Positions 9,079 to 18,173 are shown, counted from the first letter of the stretch. The stretch is 64,000 bases of DNA from Trichocoleus sp. FACHB-46 (GCF_014695385.1 NZ_JACJOD010000014.1:186001-250000); one strand, 5' to 3'. The notes: a model not told the origin generated them from the letters alone. A program made the numbers and translations.

Positions 9079-11091
9079 ATGAAAGGGCTGAGTAAGGTTT
9101 CATCCTGGATAGCGATCGCCTCACTAGCTGGGGGAGTGCTGGCTTGTCGTACTAATACGACCCCAAACGTCAGTCCTTCCACAGTTGGTCCTAAAGTATC
9201 TGAGCTGACTCTCAATGCTACGCCTGCACCAGGAACAACAAAACTAGTAGCAGCTGAGAATAGCGGTTTGCCCATCCAGCCCATTCCAGTTGATCGTCGG
9301 CTGCGAAATCCTTGGCCATCGGACTGGGAGCAGGAATTTCAGCAGCGAGCCCAACAGGTCATTGCTTTTTATCAAGGGAAGAAGTACGGCAACAATAAAG
9401 GCGAAAACGAGAAGCGGTCTTACCCTTACGCCATGTTCGATTTTTTGGCGGGAAATCGAGATGCCGCGATCGCTTTTTTGCAAAGTGAAGACAAGCAAGC
9501 CAAAGACAATCAGCACACAGCAGGCATTGACTATTACTATTCCTTCACGCTGAAAGGCCAGATGCGGAAATATTTTCTGTTTGGCCAATTTCTCGATCCT
9601 GCTTACAAGCAGCGGATGTTTGAGGGTGCTAAGAACTGGACCAAGCAAGACCCAAATCGGCGTCCCCACCCGATTTATGGCAAAGGCGATGACAGCAAGC
9701 AAGGTTGGGGTCCAGAGGTGCGGGGTAGTTGGGTAGATAATCGCAACACTGACAATCTCCGAGCCATGCGCGAAATTTCAGTGTACTTAATGGCAGAGGA
9801 GACAGAGAATGAAGCGGTACGCCGCTTATACAAGCAAAAGCTACATCGCTATGTTTCGGCTCTTTACCACATTGGGATGGGGGAGTGGGACTCAGAGAAT
9901 TATCACGGCCACACATTGGCAGCGTACCTGAATCTCTATGATTTCGCCAAAGATCCAGAAGTTAAGCAGTTGGCCAAGGCAGCTTTAGATTGGCTCTCGG
10001 CTACTGGAGCTGTGAAGTACTACCACGGCGGATTTGGTGGACCCAGTAAGCGGGATTACGGCAAAGGAAATGTAGTGTTTGGCTCTAGTGCGGCTAGGCT
10101 ACTGTGGTTGTACTTCGGAGATGCCACTCTGCCTAATCCTGAACCAGAGCGGGACTCAATTCATGTGATCACTAGCGCTTACCGTCCTCCTGAGGCCGTG
10201 GTGAATCTAGCCCGGAAACAGTTTGCTAAACCGACAGAATTGCTGATCACGCATCCTACTTACGAAAATTGGAAACCTGGTCGATCTGACGAACCTGCTT
10301 ATTGGGAAACCACTTTCTTCGGCCAAACCTATCAACTAGGAAGCGTGGTGTCTTCCTTTAAAGATGGCGATGTGGGGCCGTTCAAGTTAATGGCACAGAA
10401 CTCTCAACGCGGCGTGGATTATTTTGTGGCAAATACGGATGGCGATCGCGCGCAGCCTGGCAAGAATCGGGGCGACCAAATCGGTCAGTACCGCAATCTG
10501 ATGATTTGGTTGCGTCCTGCTTCAGAAACACCGTTTTTCTTTCAAGTGCCTAAATCTGCCAAAGCAGAGGTTGAAGATGGCGTTTGGTTTTTCCAATTTG
10601 AAAATACCTGGCTAGCCGTTTCTCCGATTAATCTTCAGCCTTATGAGGAAGTGGCGATCGCGAACAAAAAAACCGCTGACCTTTATCGGCAAGAACGCAC
10701 GCTGAAGTCTGTACCAGGCGATAGTGCTTATACAGGCTTCACCTTAGAAGTCGGGGAACCTGCAACTCACGGTCGTTACCAACAATTTAAGCAAGCCGTC
10801 AAAAATAAGAGCCAATTGAATTTGAGCCGTTTGCCCCAAGGAATGGTCCAGTTGCGAGGGGGCACTGGAGAAACTCTAGAGCTAAGGCACAATCCCCAAA
10901 ATGAGTTACCAACCGTAGTTCGTAATGGTGCGGTTTACGACTGGGAGCAGCACTTTGATCTCTACAAACCGACAGAAGGGAACGGTCCGATTTCTCTAGG
11001 TTGGAAACAAGGTAGGCTACGAGTGGTAGCGGGTAATTCCACCTTTGAAACCCAGGTTGAGGCAGCGGACACCCTAGAGGTTGCACCATAG
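9079..11091 (+). CDS. Large predicted lipoprotein, possible polysaccharide-lyase-like fold
   Basis: The 670-residue product starts after an AGAGGATAG ribosome binding site. A signal peptide ends in the lipobox-like GVLAC at residues 20-24, so it is probably a lipoprotein. Residues 90-330 are helical, with repeated aromatic and His motifs (NTDNLRAMREISVYLMAEE, NYHGHTLAAYLNLYDF), as in alpha/alpha-toroid domains. Residues 380-660 look beta-rich. This order resembles alginate or heparin lyases of the toroid-plus-beta-sandwich type, but I cannot identify the family or place catalytic residues. The function is unknown; action on cell-surface glycan is a guess from the fold. It precedes the DUF2358 gene by about 35 bases. 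Confidence 0.75.
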   Translation: MKGLSKVSSWIAIASLAGGVLACRTNTTPNVSPSTVGPKVSELTLNATPAPGTTKLVAAENSGLPIQPIPVDRRLRNPWPSDWEQEFQQRAQQVIAFYQGKKYGNNKGENEKRSYPYAMFDFLAGNRDAAIAFLQSEDKQAKDNQHTAGIDYYYSFTLKGQMRKYFLFGQFLDPAYKQRMFEGAKNWTKQDPNRRPHPIYGKGDDSKQGWGPEVRGSWVDNRNTDNLRAMREISVYLMAEETENEAVRRLYKQKLHRYVSALYHIGMGEWDSENYHGHTLAAYLNLYDFAKDPEVKQLAKAALDWLSATGAVKYYHGGFGGPSKRDYGKGNVVFGSSAARLLWLYFGDATLPNPEPERDSIHVITSAYRPPEAVVNLARKQFAKPTELLITHPTYENWKPGRSDEPAYWETTFFGQTYQLGSVVSSFKDGDVGPFKLMAQNSQRGVDYFVANTDGDRAQPGKNRGDQIGQYRNLMIWLRPASETPFFFQVPKSAKAEVEDGVWFFQFENTWLAVSPINLQPYEEVAIANKKTADLYRQERTLKSVPGDSAYTGFTLEVGEPATHGRYQQFKQAVKNKSQLNLSRLPQGMVQLRGGTGETLELRHNPQNELPTVVRNGAVYDWEQHFDLYKPTEGNGPISLGWKQGRLRVVAGNSTFETQVEAADTLEVAP

Positions 11092-11125
11092 GTTGAGTAA
11101 GAGTCGTTGGAGAGAGGGAAACAGA

Positions 11126-11584
11126 TTGCAGACGCAGGAGTATCAAGCTCAGGTAGAGCAGGTAATGCAAACGTTGAGAAATGATTTGCCGACTTTGTTT
11201 GAGCGAGACATTTCCTACAATATCTACACTCAAGACATCTTGTTCCAAGATCCAGTAAATCGGTTCAAGAGTAAGTTCAACTACCGCATCATTTTCTGGA
11301 CTCTACGATTTCACGGGCAACTCTTTTTCACCGAACTCTTTTTTGATTTACACGACGTCTCACACCCTGCTCCTGATGTGGTGCTAGCCACCTGGACAGT
11401 ACGGGGTAAATTGCGAGTACCTTGGAACGCCAATATTTTCTTCAACGGCTACTCAACCTATAAGCTCACGCCCAAAGGGTTGATCTACGAGCACATCGAT
11501 ACTTGGGACCGTAAACCGAGCGAGATTTTGCGGCAGTTCCTTCCTGAAAAGAGTTCGTCTGAGAACAGCGATCGCAGCCCTTAA
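11126..11584 (+). CDS. DUF2358 family protein (SnoaL/NTF2-like)
   Basis: I place the start at the TTG at 11126 because GGAGAGAGGG ends seven bases before it. The frame runs back to a TTG at 11081 inside the previous gene, but that has no ribosome binding site. The product of about 152 residues carries the DUF2358 features: an N-terminal helix, the FERDISYNIYTQDILFQDPV segment, a curved sheet, and the late GLIYEHIDTWDRKPSEIL motif. Proteins of this family are widespread in cyanobacteria and plants and have an NTF2-like fold without an agreed activity. It is probably co-transcribed with the lipoprotein gene just upstream. Confidence 0.85.
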   Translation: MQTQEYQAQVEQVMQTLRNDLPTLFERDISYNIYTQDILFQDPVNRFKSKFNYRIIFWTLRFHGQLFFTELFFDLHDVSHPAPDVVLATWTVRGKLRVPWNANIFFNGYSTYKLTPKGLIYEHIDTWDRKPSEILRQFLPEKSSSENSDRSP

Positions 11585-11629
11585 GAGCTCACACATTAGG
11601 CGATGCCCTAAATTTCTATCTTTCAGTCA

Positions 11630-11651
11630 ATATCTGAATATATGTTCATCT
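11630..11651 (+). promoter_or_regulatory. SmtB/ArsR-type operator upstream of the metallothionein
   Basis: ATATCTGAATATATGTTCAT contains the inverted pair TGAA-N6-TTCA (11635-11638 and 11645-11648) with AT-rich flanks. Read on the minus strand it closely matches the S1/S2 site of the smt operator-promoter in Synechococcus PCC 7942. A zinc-released SmtB repressor is expected to bind here. The site lies 36 bases before the start codon. No smtB gene is present in the window, so the repressor must be encoded elsewhere. Confidence 0.75.
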
Positions 11652-11686
11652 GTTAAAGTAGCTTAGAACTAGTAAAGGTAAATTCT

Positions 11687-11854
11687 ATGACTGCTGTGTC
11701 CCAAATGAAGTGTGCCTGCGATTCCTGCCTGTGTATTGTTTCTCCCAACGAGCAAGCAGTGCAAAAAGATGGCAAATACTATTGCAGTGATGCTTGTGCA
11801 AGTGGGCACTCTAATGGAGAAGGTTGTGGTCATACAGGTTGCGATTGCAACTAG
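11687..11854 (+). CDS. smtA: Bacterial metallothionein SmtA
   Basis: This 55-residue protein binds zinc and related metals in the cytoplasm. It has nine Cys (9, 11, 14, 16, 33, 37, 47, 52, 54) in the SmtA pattern: KCACDSCLC near the N-terminus, the zinc-finger-like YYCSDACASGH centre, and the GCGHTGCDCN end. Two His (about 40 and 49) match the known Cys/His cluster of bacterial metallothioneins. A SmtB-type operator lies just upstream and an intrinsic terminator just downstream, so it is a one-gene, metal-controlled unit. The sequence is complete and uninterrupted. Confidence 0.95.
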   Translation: MTAVSQMKCACDSCLCIVSPNEQAVQKDGKYYCSDACASGHSNGEGCGHTGCDCN

Positions 11855-11885
11855 GACTCAAACTCAAGCAATTCCTACAAAAAGA

Positions 11886-11916
11886 ACCCGCTGGTGCCAA
11901 GACTAGCGGGTTTTTT
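11886..11916 (+). terminator. smtA terminator
   Basis: The seven-base stem ACCCGCT (11886-11892) pairs with AGCGGGT (11905-11911), and the T run continues to 11916. It lies 31 bases after the smtA stop codon. Confidence 0.85.
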
Positions 11917-11966
11917 CATGAGTAGGCGATCGCCTCCCTTAAAGAGGGCTACACCTTAGCGCCAAC

Positions 11967-13265
11967 TTAGAGGCTAGACAGTACATCTCGTGCTGCTTCC
12001 AAGGTGCGATCGATATCAGCATCGGTGTGCGCCAAAGAAGTAAAGCCTGCTTCAAATTGCGAAGGTGCTAGGTAAACGCCCCGCTCTAGCATGCCGCGAT
12101 GGAAACGGCTGAACTTGGTGAGGTCGCACTTTTTGGCGTCTTCGTAGTTGTGAACTGGGCCTTCGGTAAAGAAGAAGCCGAACATACCGCTGATGCTGCC
12201 ACCGCAAGCTGCATGACCTGTTTCTTGAGCGATTTGCAGCAGACCTTCCACCAGCTTCTTGGTGACGCGATCAAGATGCTCGTAACTGCCAGGTTGCCGC
12301 AGCAGTTCCAGAGTTTTGATGCCAGCGGTCATCGCCAAGGGGTTACCGGAAAGGGTGCCAGCTTGGTACATTGGGCCAGCAGGAGCCACCATCGCCATAA
12401 TGTCGCGACGACCTCCATAAGCCCCTACAGGTAATCCCCCACCAATCACTTTACCCATCGTAGTTAGGTCGGGAGTGATGCCGAATTTTTGCTGAGCGCC
12501 GCCGTAGGAAATCCGGAAGCCAGTCATAACTTCGTCGAACACGAGCAAGGCACCATGCTCTTGAGTAATCTCGCGCAAGCCAGCCAAGAAGCCCGCATCG
12601 GGAGGAATGAACCCAGCATTACCCACGACAGGCTCTAGAATCACCCCAGCAATTTGGTCAGGATTCTCCGCAAACAGGACTTTCACGGCATCGAGGTCAT
12701 TGTAGGGAGCTGTCAAGGTGTTGGCAGTGGTGGACTTGGGCACGCCAGGAGAGTCGGGCAAGCCGAGAGTGGCAACGCCTGAACCTGCCTTAACCAAGAA
12801 CATATCGGCGTGGCCGTGGTAGCAGCCTTCAAACTTGACGATTTTCTCCCGTCCAGTGAAGGCTCGCATCAAGCGCAACACGGACATGCAAGCTTCGGTA
12901 CCAGAGTTGACGAAGCGCACCATTTCCACGCTGGGAACGGCATCAATCACCATTTCAGCCAGAATGTTTTCGAGCGCGGAGGGCGCACCGAAGCTAGTGC
13001 CTTTCTCTAGGACTTCGTGCAGGGCTTTGTTGACTTCAGGGTGGGAATGACCACAAATGGCTGGCCCCCAACTGCCTACATAGTCAATGTATTGGTTGCC
13101 ATCTACGTCCCAAGCGTAAGCTCCTTGAACGCGATCGAAAACGATGGGCTGACCACCCACAGATTTGAAGGCACGCACTGGAGAGCTAACGCCCCCTGGC
13201 ATTAGTTTTTGAGCAGCTGCGAAAATTTCTTCTGACTTAGTGGTTTTAAGTGTCGTGACAACCAA
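11967..13265 (-). CDS. hemL: Glutamate-1-semialdehyde 2,1-aminomutase
   Basis: This PLP enzyme makes 5-aminolevulinate from glutamate-1-semialdehyde in the C5 pathway that feeds heme, chlorophyll and bilins. The 432-residue length is normal. Family marks include [15 protein letters not shown] near the N-terminus, [20 protein letters not shown], the PLP-binding Lys in [18 protein letters not shown], and [14 protein letters not shown]. The start is a TTG preceded at good distance by AGGAGAGAACC, which is a convincing ribosome binding site. It faces the metallothionein terminator and stands alone on this strand. hemB, acting on its product, is 25 kb away. Confidence 0.97.
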   Translation of the reverse strand: MVVTTLKTTKSEEIFAAAQKLMPGGVSSPVRAFKSVGGQPIVFDRVQGAYAWDVDGNQYIDYVGSWGPAICGHSHPEVNKALHEVLEKGTSFGAPSALENILAEMVIDAVPSVEMVRFVNSGTEACMSVLRLMRAFTGREKIVKFEGCYHGHADMFLVKAGSGVATLGLPDSPGVPKSTTANTLTAPYNDLDAVKVLFAENPDQIAGVILEPVVGNAGFIPPDAGFLAGLREITQEHGALLVFDEVMTGFRISYGGAQQKFGITPDLTTMGKVIGGGLPVGAYGGRRDIMAMVAPAGPMYQAGTLSGNPLAMTAGIKTLELLRQPGSYEHLDRVTKKLVEGLLQIAQETGHAACGGSISGMFGFFFTEGPVHNYEDAKKCDLTKFSRFHRGMLERGVYLAPSQFEAGFTSLAHTDADIDRTLEAARDVLSSL

Positions 13266-13670
13266 GGTTCTCTCCTGATGTTTCTCTTAACTTTAAAGTC
13301 TGACCTAAAACTGGAGTTTTCACGGGCGTAGAGCTAGAGAGTTGAAAGCTGCCCCCTCCAACCCAAAGACTTTGTACTGGTTCAATATCCACCGCTGGAC
13401 AGGCGTGAACTGTGCGGCCAGAAGCTATGCTAGTCAATTATCCCATTTCTAGGAACCGCATGACTTCCTTCGCTACGAATCAGGAAGTGCATGCCAAGTT
13501 GAAGAGTGCTATAAATTTGCCTGCCAAATGATTGAGAGACTTTGAGTTACTCAAGATTTTCTGTAACGATCGCCCAACATTTTGCTGGAACTAGAAGTTC
13601 GGTCGCGATCGCGCGATGATATCTTAGACGGGTTAACGTTGCACCAACCTCCGCTGAGATTTCTGAAGTT
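13266..13670. other. Intergenic region between hemL and hisIE
   Basis: This gap of about 400 bases lies between divergent genes, with HIP1-like sites near 13566-13615. It has no open reading frame longer than about 25 codons and no structured RNA that I recognise. Promoters for both genes are expected here. Confidence 0.5.
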
Positions 13671-14321
13671 ATGTCTGCTCCTGAATCAACTGCTTTTCGT
13701 CAAGCTATCCCTGTAGACCAAATTCGCTACAACGAGCAGGGATTAGTGCCCGCCATTGTGCAAGATCACCTCGACGGCACGGTGTTGATGATGGCTTGGA
13801 TGAATCGGGAGTCCTTGCAAAAAACCCTAGAAACGGGCGAAACCTGGTTTTGGAGCCGTTCACGAGATGAGTTTTGGCATAAAGGAGAAACGTCGGGCCA
13901 TACCCAAAGGGTGCGATCGCTGCGTTACGACTGCGACAGTGATGCCCTGTTGGTCAGCGTGGAGCAAATTGGCGATATTGCTTGCCACACTGGAGAGCGC
14001 AGTTGCTTCCATCAAGTTGATGGTGGTGTGACTCCTCCACCCGCCGATACGCTCTCTCAAGTGTTTGGTGTGATTAGCGATCGCCGCGACAACCCCAGCC
14101 CCGACTCCTACACCTGCAAGCTCTTGGCAGGGGGCGACAACAAAATCCTCAAGAAAATTGGTGAAGAATCAGCAGAAGTGGTGATGGCTTTTAAGGATGA
14201 CGATGCTGAAGCGATCGCCGGAGAAGTAGCGGATTTGTTCTATCACACGCTGGTGGCTCTAGCTCATCACAAAGTAGACATTAAAGCCGTATACCGCAAA
14301 TTACAAGAACGCCGCCGTTAA
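13671..14321 (+). CDS. hisIE: Bifunctional phosphoribosyl-AMP cyclohydrolase / phosphoribosyl-ATP pyrophosphatase
   Basis: This fused enzyme carries out the second and third steps of histidine synthesis. The HisI half (residues 1-125) shows [31 protein letters not shown] and the zinc/magnesium segment [14 protein letters not shown]...[10 protein letters not shown]. The HisE half (130-216) shows [20 protein letters not shown] followed by the MAFKDDDAE acidic helix. The 216-residue length is usual for the fused form. It is a single gene with its own terminator hairpin about 75 bases downstream, and no other his genes are nearby, as is common in cyanobacteria. Confidence 0.96.
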   Translation: MSAPESTAFRQAIPVDQIRYNEQGLVPAIVQDHLDGTVLMMAWMNRESLQKTLETGETWFWSRSRDEFWHKGETSGHTQRVRSLRYDCDSDALLVSVEQIGDIACHTGERSCFHQVDGGVTPPPADTLSQVFGVISDRRDNPSPDSYTCKLLAGGDNKILKKIGEESAEVVMAFKDDDAEAIAGEVADLFYHTLVALAHHKVDIKAVYRKLQERRR

Positions 14322-14396
14322 ATTTCACCCATCCACTAACCAAAAATGTAGGGTGTAGTGAGCAAAGCTGAACGCAGCGAGCAAAATAAAGCAAAA

Positions 14397-14427
14397 GGGA
14401 GGTTTAATTCACCTCCCTATTTGTCGT
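14397..14427 (+). terminator. Terminator after hisIE
   Basis: The stem GGGAGGT (14397-14403) pairs with ACCTCCC (14411-14417), with an AT loop, followed by a T-rich tail (TATTTGTCGTTTTT). Confidence 0.75.
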
Positions 14428-14476
14428 TTTTGTAGCTTTACCTTAGAAGCGAGCTCTACAATGCACTAGGTTGATT

Positions 14477-14944
14477 TTAACGGTTAATTTTATCGAGAAG
14501 TATTATTAGGATTTTGACGATAATAGAACGTATATTCTTGAAATCGCGGTTTGGGTTAAATAAGATAAAAGTGAAAAGTATTACTTCTATTGTCAGGATA
14601 AGCTTTATTGAAACTGCACTTTTGCTCGTTTTTGATCTCTGAGATTCTTGCTTAGTGACATCAGACGAGGATGAGCGAGGGTTTTCTTTGTCATCTGTAC
14701 TTTGTATATTTTTAGGTAAGTCATTGTTGTTATAGCTGTCTATTATGAGTGTTTGATTATTATTTATAATAAACGTTTGGTTTAGGGGTGGCCCTTGATT
14801 TTTAGCTTTGTTTTTATCAAAGGACGGTTCAATAGGGCGATATCTAGCTATTCCATCTCCCTTTGCGGGTGGATTAAAAACATTAAAGAAGATTAAAAAA
14901 GCCACGCAAAGAAGAGAACTCGAAGAGATTTTTTTGTTGTTCAT
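14477..14944 (-). CDS. AT-rich orphan protein with signal peptide and C-terminal membrane helix
   Basis: I recognise no family. The 155-residue product has a hydrophobic N-terminal segment (residues 9-24) that looks like a signal peptide or anchor. A polar middle follows, rich in Asn, Ser and Lys (FIINNNQTLIIDSYNNND), and then a hydrophobic helix near 113-130. Base composition is much more AT-rich than in neighbouring genes, and the surrounding DNA from about 14450 to 15120 shares this. That suggests recent gain or a fast-evolving gene. The start ATG is followed by a basic MNNKK run as expected for a signal peptide. It could be an exported or membrane-bound small protein. Confidence 0.5.
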   Translation of the reverse strand: MNNKKISSSSLLCVAFLIFFNVFNPPAKGDGIARYRPIEPSFDKNKAKNQGPPLNQTFIINNNQTLIIDSYNNNDLPKNIQSTDDKENPRSSSSDVTKQESQRSKTSKSAVSIKLILTIEVILFTFILFNPNRDFKNIRSIIVKILIILLDKINR

Positions 14945-15128
14945 TATTATTGAATTCTTGTTTTTTACTTTTGGTTTTCATTTTTTTAGCCTCTAAGGTA
15001 AGCTTTGCTCTACTCTTCTATTCTAACAATTCTATTTATTTTTGTGGAGAACTCACTGTGGTCAAAAAACCGAATAATTGATATGCAAATTTCTAGCCCT
15101 TGCCTGGATAGTTAAGATTAAGGCTGTC

Positions 15129-16376
15129 CTATGAAAACTGCTTTTCAGCTAATAGGTCGTTAAGATGCTTCAAAATTAGTAAAGCAATGCCAATACTCAA
15201 AGCCATGCCCAGCCAAAAACTGTGGGCCACAAACTTCGACTGATCAAGCGCCCAACCGCCCAAAGGTGGCCCGATAAAATAACCGATCGCCCAGCATTGC
15301 GAGTTGATTGAGAGGTACACACCGCGTAAGGATTCTGGTGCCAGATCGACTACTAGTGAAGAAGCGGCAGGGGTGTATGCCACATTCGCGATCGCCAGGA
15401 CTGCCAAACTTAACCCAGCCCACAACCATTGCCCGCTGTTACTGATGCCAGTGGCCCACACCAACACAAAGCCTACCGCCCAAATCAGAGCCGAAATCAT
15501 CAAGGCATGGGGACGGCTAAAACGATTGAGCCAACGAGCAGCAGGAAGTTGGCAGAGCACAGATAAAACTAAGTGGGCCGTAAACAAAGCGCTAATTTCT
15601 TTTGGAGCAAACCCTTGACTAGAATTGCCGACTGAGACGAAGTTGCTAAAGTACAGCGGCATCGTGCTTTGGATTTGGGAGACATAGGTGGTGAATAGAA
15701 TATTCACCAACGCATAGACTAGCAAAGCGCGATCGCGTAGGGCCACACCCCAGCCTTTTAGCCACTGCTGAGGCTCGTTTTTGGGTTTAACGGTTTCAGC
15801 GATCGCGGCGTAAATCACCCCAAAAAAGACGACGAAAGAAATGCCATCAAGAATAAATAAAGTCCGATAAGCCCCCGTAGCACTGATTAGCACTCCTCCA
15901 AGTATCACGCCCAAACCTAAGCCCAAGCTATCAGCCAACCGAGTCAAGGCGTAAGCTTCATTACGTTGGTCTGGAGTGGTCAGATCGGCCACGACCGCTT
16001 CGGTGGCAGGCCAGTACAAGCCCAACCCTAACCCCATCAGCAGGTTGCCAATGACAAAAATGGGGAAGTTGGTGGTTGCAGCCAAGACAAAAGAAGCGAT
16101 CGCTGAAACCAGTGCCGACAGCAGCAAGGTTCGTCGCCTGCCGAACTGCGGAGAGTCACTCAAGGAGCCACTTGCAAGTCGCCCTAAAACACCAGAAATG
16201 GAGGCGCTACCTAAACCCAAACCAACAGCTGCTGCCGACAAATGCACCTGATTGACGAAAAAAATGGGAGCGTAAAATAGGGTAAAACCGCTGCCCACTT
16301 GAGAGAGCAATCGACCGAAGACCAGAATCCAAACTTGGGCGTTGAACTGGGGCAGCCAAGGAAATCGCGAATTGAT
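15129..16376 (-). CDS. MFS transporter, apparently starting at AUC
   Basis: This is a major facilitator superfamily protein of about 415 residues with twelve predicted membrane helices. It has the MFS loop motif GRLASGSLSDSPQFGRRRTLL between helices 2 and 3 and two similar six-helix halves. The first standard start in frame is a TTG at 16310, but it falls inside helix 1 and has no ribosome binding site. The frame stays open 22 codons upstream to an ATC at 16376, where AGGAG (16385-16389) stands eight bases away and the protein would begin NSRFPWLPQFNAQVWILVFG. I annotate that start. The substrate is unknown; drug or metabolite efflux is usual for this type. Confidence 0.8.
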   Translation of the reverse strand: MNSRFPWLPQFNAQVWILVFGRLLSQVGSGFTLFYAPIFFVNQVHLSAAAVGLGLGSASISGVLGRLASGSLSDSPQFGRRRTLLLSALVSAIASFVLAATTNFPIFVIGNLLMGLGLGLYWPATEAVVADLTTPDQRNEAYALTRLADSLGLGLGVILGGVLISATGAYRTLFILDGISFVVFFGVIYAAIAETVKPKNEPQQWLKGWGVALRDRALLVYALVNILFTTYVSQIQSTMPLYFSNFVSVGNSSQGFAPKEISALFTAHLVLSVLCQLPAARWLNRFSRPHALMISALIWAVGFVLVWATGISNSGQWLWAGLSLAVLAIANVAYTPAASSLVVDLAPESLRGVYLSINSQCWAIGYFIGPPLGGWALDQSKFVAHSFWLGMALSIGIALLILKHLNDLLAEKQFS

Positions 16377-16664
16377 GGGACTCTCTCCTGCTAATTAAAT
16401 CTAAGTCAAGCCAATCTCAGCGATCGCAAAAGCACCATTATTCATCAAGCGATCGCAGGTCGTTGCTCACTACTTCTTGCAATATTGCAGCTTCATCCCA
16501 GCTTAGAATCTCCCATTTTAAGGACATCTATTGACGAGATTTAGGCTGGTTCCAAATGGTTTGAGCGATCGCAGCCTTCCAATCATGATTCTTCCTGAAG
16601 AGGAAGCGATTTCCAGCAAGCTCCCCTTAAACTTTTCATGGAGTGACCGGAGCGTAAAGAAGCT
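16377..16664. promoter_or_regulatory. Divergent promoter region with strong minus-strand ribosome binding site
   Basis: These 288 bases separate the MFS gene (minus) from sucrose-phosphatase (plus). On the minus strand AGCAGGAGAGAG occupies 16381-16392 and decides the MFS start. HIP1-type sites occur near 16420, 16450 and 16565. No other feature is apparent. Confidence 0.6.
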
Positions 16665-17411
16665 GTGACGCAATTTCTATTTGTAACCGACCTGGACAAC
16701 ACTCTAGTAGGAGATGCCGCCGCCCTCCAAGTGTTGAACCAAAAGCTAGCCCAGCATCGCCAAGAGCATGGCACCAAAATTGTTTATAGTACCGGGCGAT
16801 CGCTGTCGTCGTACCAAGAACTCAAAGCCGAACAGCAATTGCTAGAGCCAGATGCCCTCGTCGTGGCAGTGGGCACCGAAATTTATTACAACGGCAGTGA
16901 CGCTCCAGATGCGACTTGGTCAGACAAGCTCTCGCACAACTGGGATCGAGATGTGGTGGTGGCTACCGGGGCGCATTTTGCGGATCTAGTACCTCAACCC
17001 GAGCCAGAACAGCGTCCTTTTAAGGTCAGTTATTTCTTGACGGAAGAAGCCGCTGTTGAAGTTTTGCCACAAATCGAAGCGTTATTAAAACAGCGCGGTT
17101 TGGAAGTAAAGCTGATTTATAGCAGTGGCAAAGACTTTGATATTTTGCCTCGCCAAGCAGACAAAGGCATGGCAATGGCATTTTTGCGGCAAACCTGGGG
17201 AATTGACTCTGCCCAAACTGTGGTGTGTGGCGATTCTGGCAATGATTGCGCTTTGTTCTCAGTGGAGAAGGAGCGAGGGATTATTGTCGGTAACGCCCAA
17301 CCGGAAATGTTGGCGTGGCACGAAGCCAACCCCTTCGAGCACCACTACTTAGCTAAAGCTCACTGTGCGGGCGGTATTCTGGAAGGTCTGAACTACTTCG
17401 GCTTTCTCTAA
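16665..17411 (+). CDS. spp: Sucrose-phosphate phosphatase
   Basis: This HAD-superfamily enzyme dephosphorylates sucrose-6-phosphate in the last step of sucrose synthesis, a compatible solute in cyanobacteria. HAD motif I is TDLDNTLVGD with Asp9 (nucleophile) and Asp11, motif II is VYSTGRS, and motif IV is CGDSGNDCALF. The 248-residue length and the FKVSYFL segment of the cap domain fit the SPP family. The start is GTG at 16665, with GGAGCGTAAAGAAG upstream. ruvA follows after 14 bases, so the two may share a transcript. No sucrose-phosphate synthase gene is in the window. Confidence 0.92.
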   Translation: MTQFLFVTDLDNTLVGDAAALQVLNQKLAQHRQEHGTKIVYSTGRSLSSYQELKAEQQLLEPDALVVAVGTEIYYNGSDAPDATWSDKLSHNWDRDVVVATGAHFADLVPQPEPEQRPFKVSYFLTEEAAVEVLPQIEALLKQRGLEVKLIYSSGKDFDILPRQADKGMAMAFLRQTWGIDSAQTVVCGDSGNDCALFSVEKERGIIVGNAQPEMLAWHEANPFEHHYLAKAHCAGGILEGLNYFGFL

Positions 17412-17425
17412 ACTTTTGCTAAACG

Positions 17426-18052
17426 ATGATTGGTTATCTCAAGGGCACCGTCGCCAGCATCCAAAAAAATCCCAGCAATCGGGTCACTCTCACTCTAGAT
17501 GTGAATCAGGTGGGCTACGACATCCAAGTAGTCCCTCGCCTAATTCAACAATTACCTGACTTAGGAGAGCCTGTCCAAATCTTCACGCATCTACAAGTGC
17601 GAGAAGACCAAATGATTTTGTTTGGCTTTGGCACCGCCGCTGAGCGAGATTTGTTTCGCCAACTGGTCAGCGTCAGCGGCATTGGCCCACAACTCGCCGT
17701 AGCGCTTCTAGACAAAATGGGGCTGCAAGACCTCGTGCAGGCGATCGTTTCTGGCAACACGAAAGCTTTGGCCCGTACCCCTGGTGTGGGAGCCAAAACC
17801 GCAGAACGGATTGCCCTAGAACTCAAAACCAAGCTGGCCGAGTGGCGGCAACATACAGGCTTGTCCAGCTTGCCCTCGGCTGGCCCCACCCCTGAAATTC
17901 AAGAAGATGTAGAAATGACGCTGCTGGCTTTGGGCTACACCAGCGACGAGATTATGCAAGCGCTGCAAGCCGTAGGACAAAACACCAGCCTGGCGAAAAA
18001 CTCCGAACCCGATGCCTGGATTCGGGAAGCGATCGCCTGGCTTAGCCAATAG
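17426..18052 (+). CDS. ruvA: Holliday junction branch migration protein RuvA
   Basis: RuvA binds Holliday junctions and loads the RuvB motor in recombination repair. The 208-residue product has the OB-fold N-terminal domain (MIGYLKGTVASI...), two helix-hairpin-helix motifs (SGIGPQLAVALLDKM and PGVGAKTAERIALELK), and the C-terminal domain (DVEMTLLALGYTSDEIMQAL) that contacts RuvB. Its length is normal. It follows sucrose-phosphatase closely. ruvB is not nearby. Confidence 0.97.
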   Translation: MIGYLKGTVASIQKNPSNRVTLTLDVNQVGYDIQVVPRLIQQLPDLGEPVQIFTHLQVREDQMILFGFGTAAERDLFRQLVSVSGIGPQLAVALLDKMGLQDLVQAIVSGNTKALARTPGVGAKTAERIALELKTKLAEWRQHTGLSSLPSAGPTPEIQEDVEMTLLALGYTSDEIMQALQAVGQNTSLAKNSEPDAWIREAIAWLSQ

Positions 18053-18173
18053 AAAACCACTCTTCTGGTCGCTGTCTGTGCTCCTGGAGACTGATGTGGT
18101 TGCTGAGCGAAAAAATTCACAATTGGTAATAAAGTTCTCAGTAATTTCAATTTCCGTTTTCTAAAGGATAGCT

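Noticed and set aside
11712-11906. A 64-codon open frame over the metallothionein region
   Set aside because: It is a shifted frame across smtA; the true frame at 11687-11854 has nine Cys in the SmtA pattern and the correct start and stop.
13459-13530. A 23-codon frame between hemL and hisIE
   Set aside because: It is too short, with no family likeness; a chance frame is more likely.
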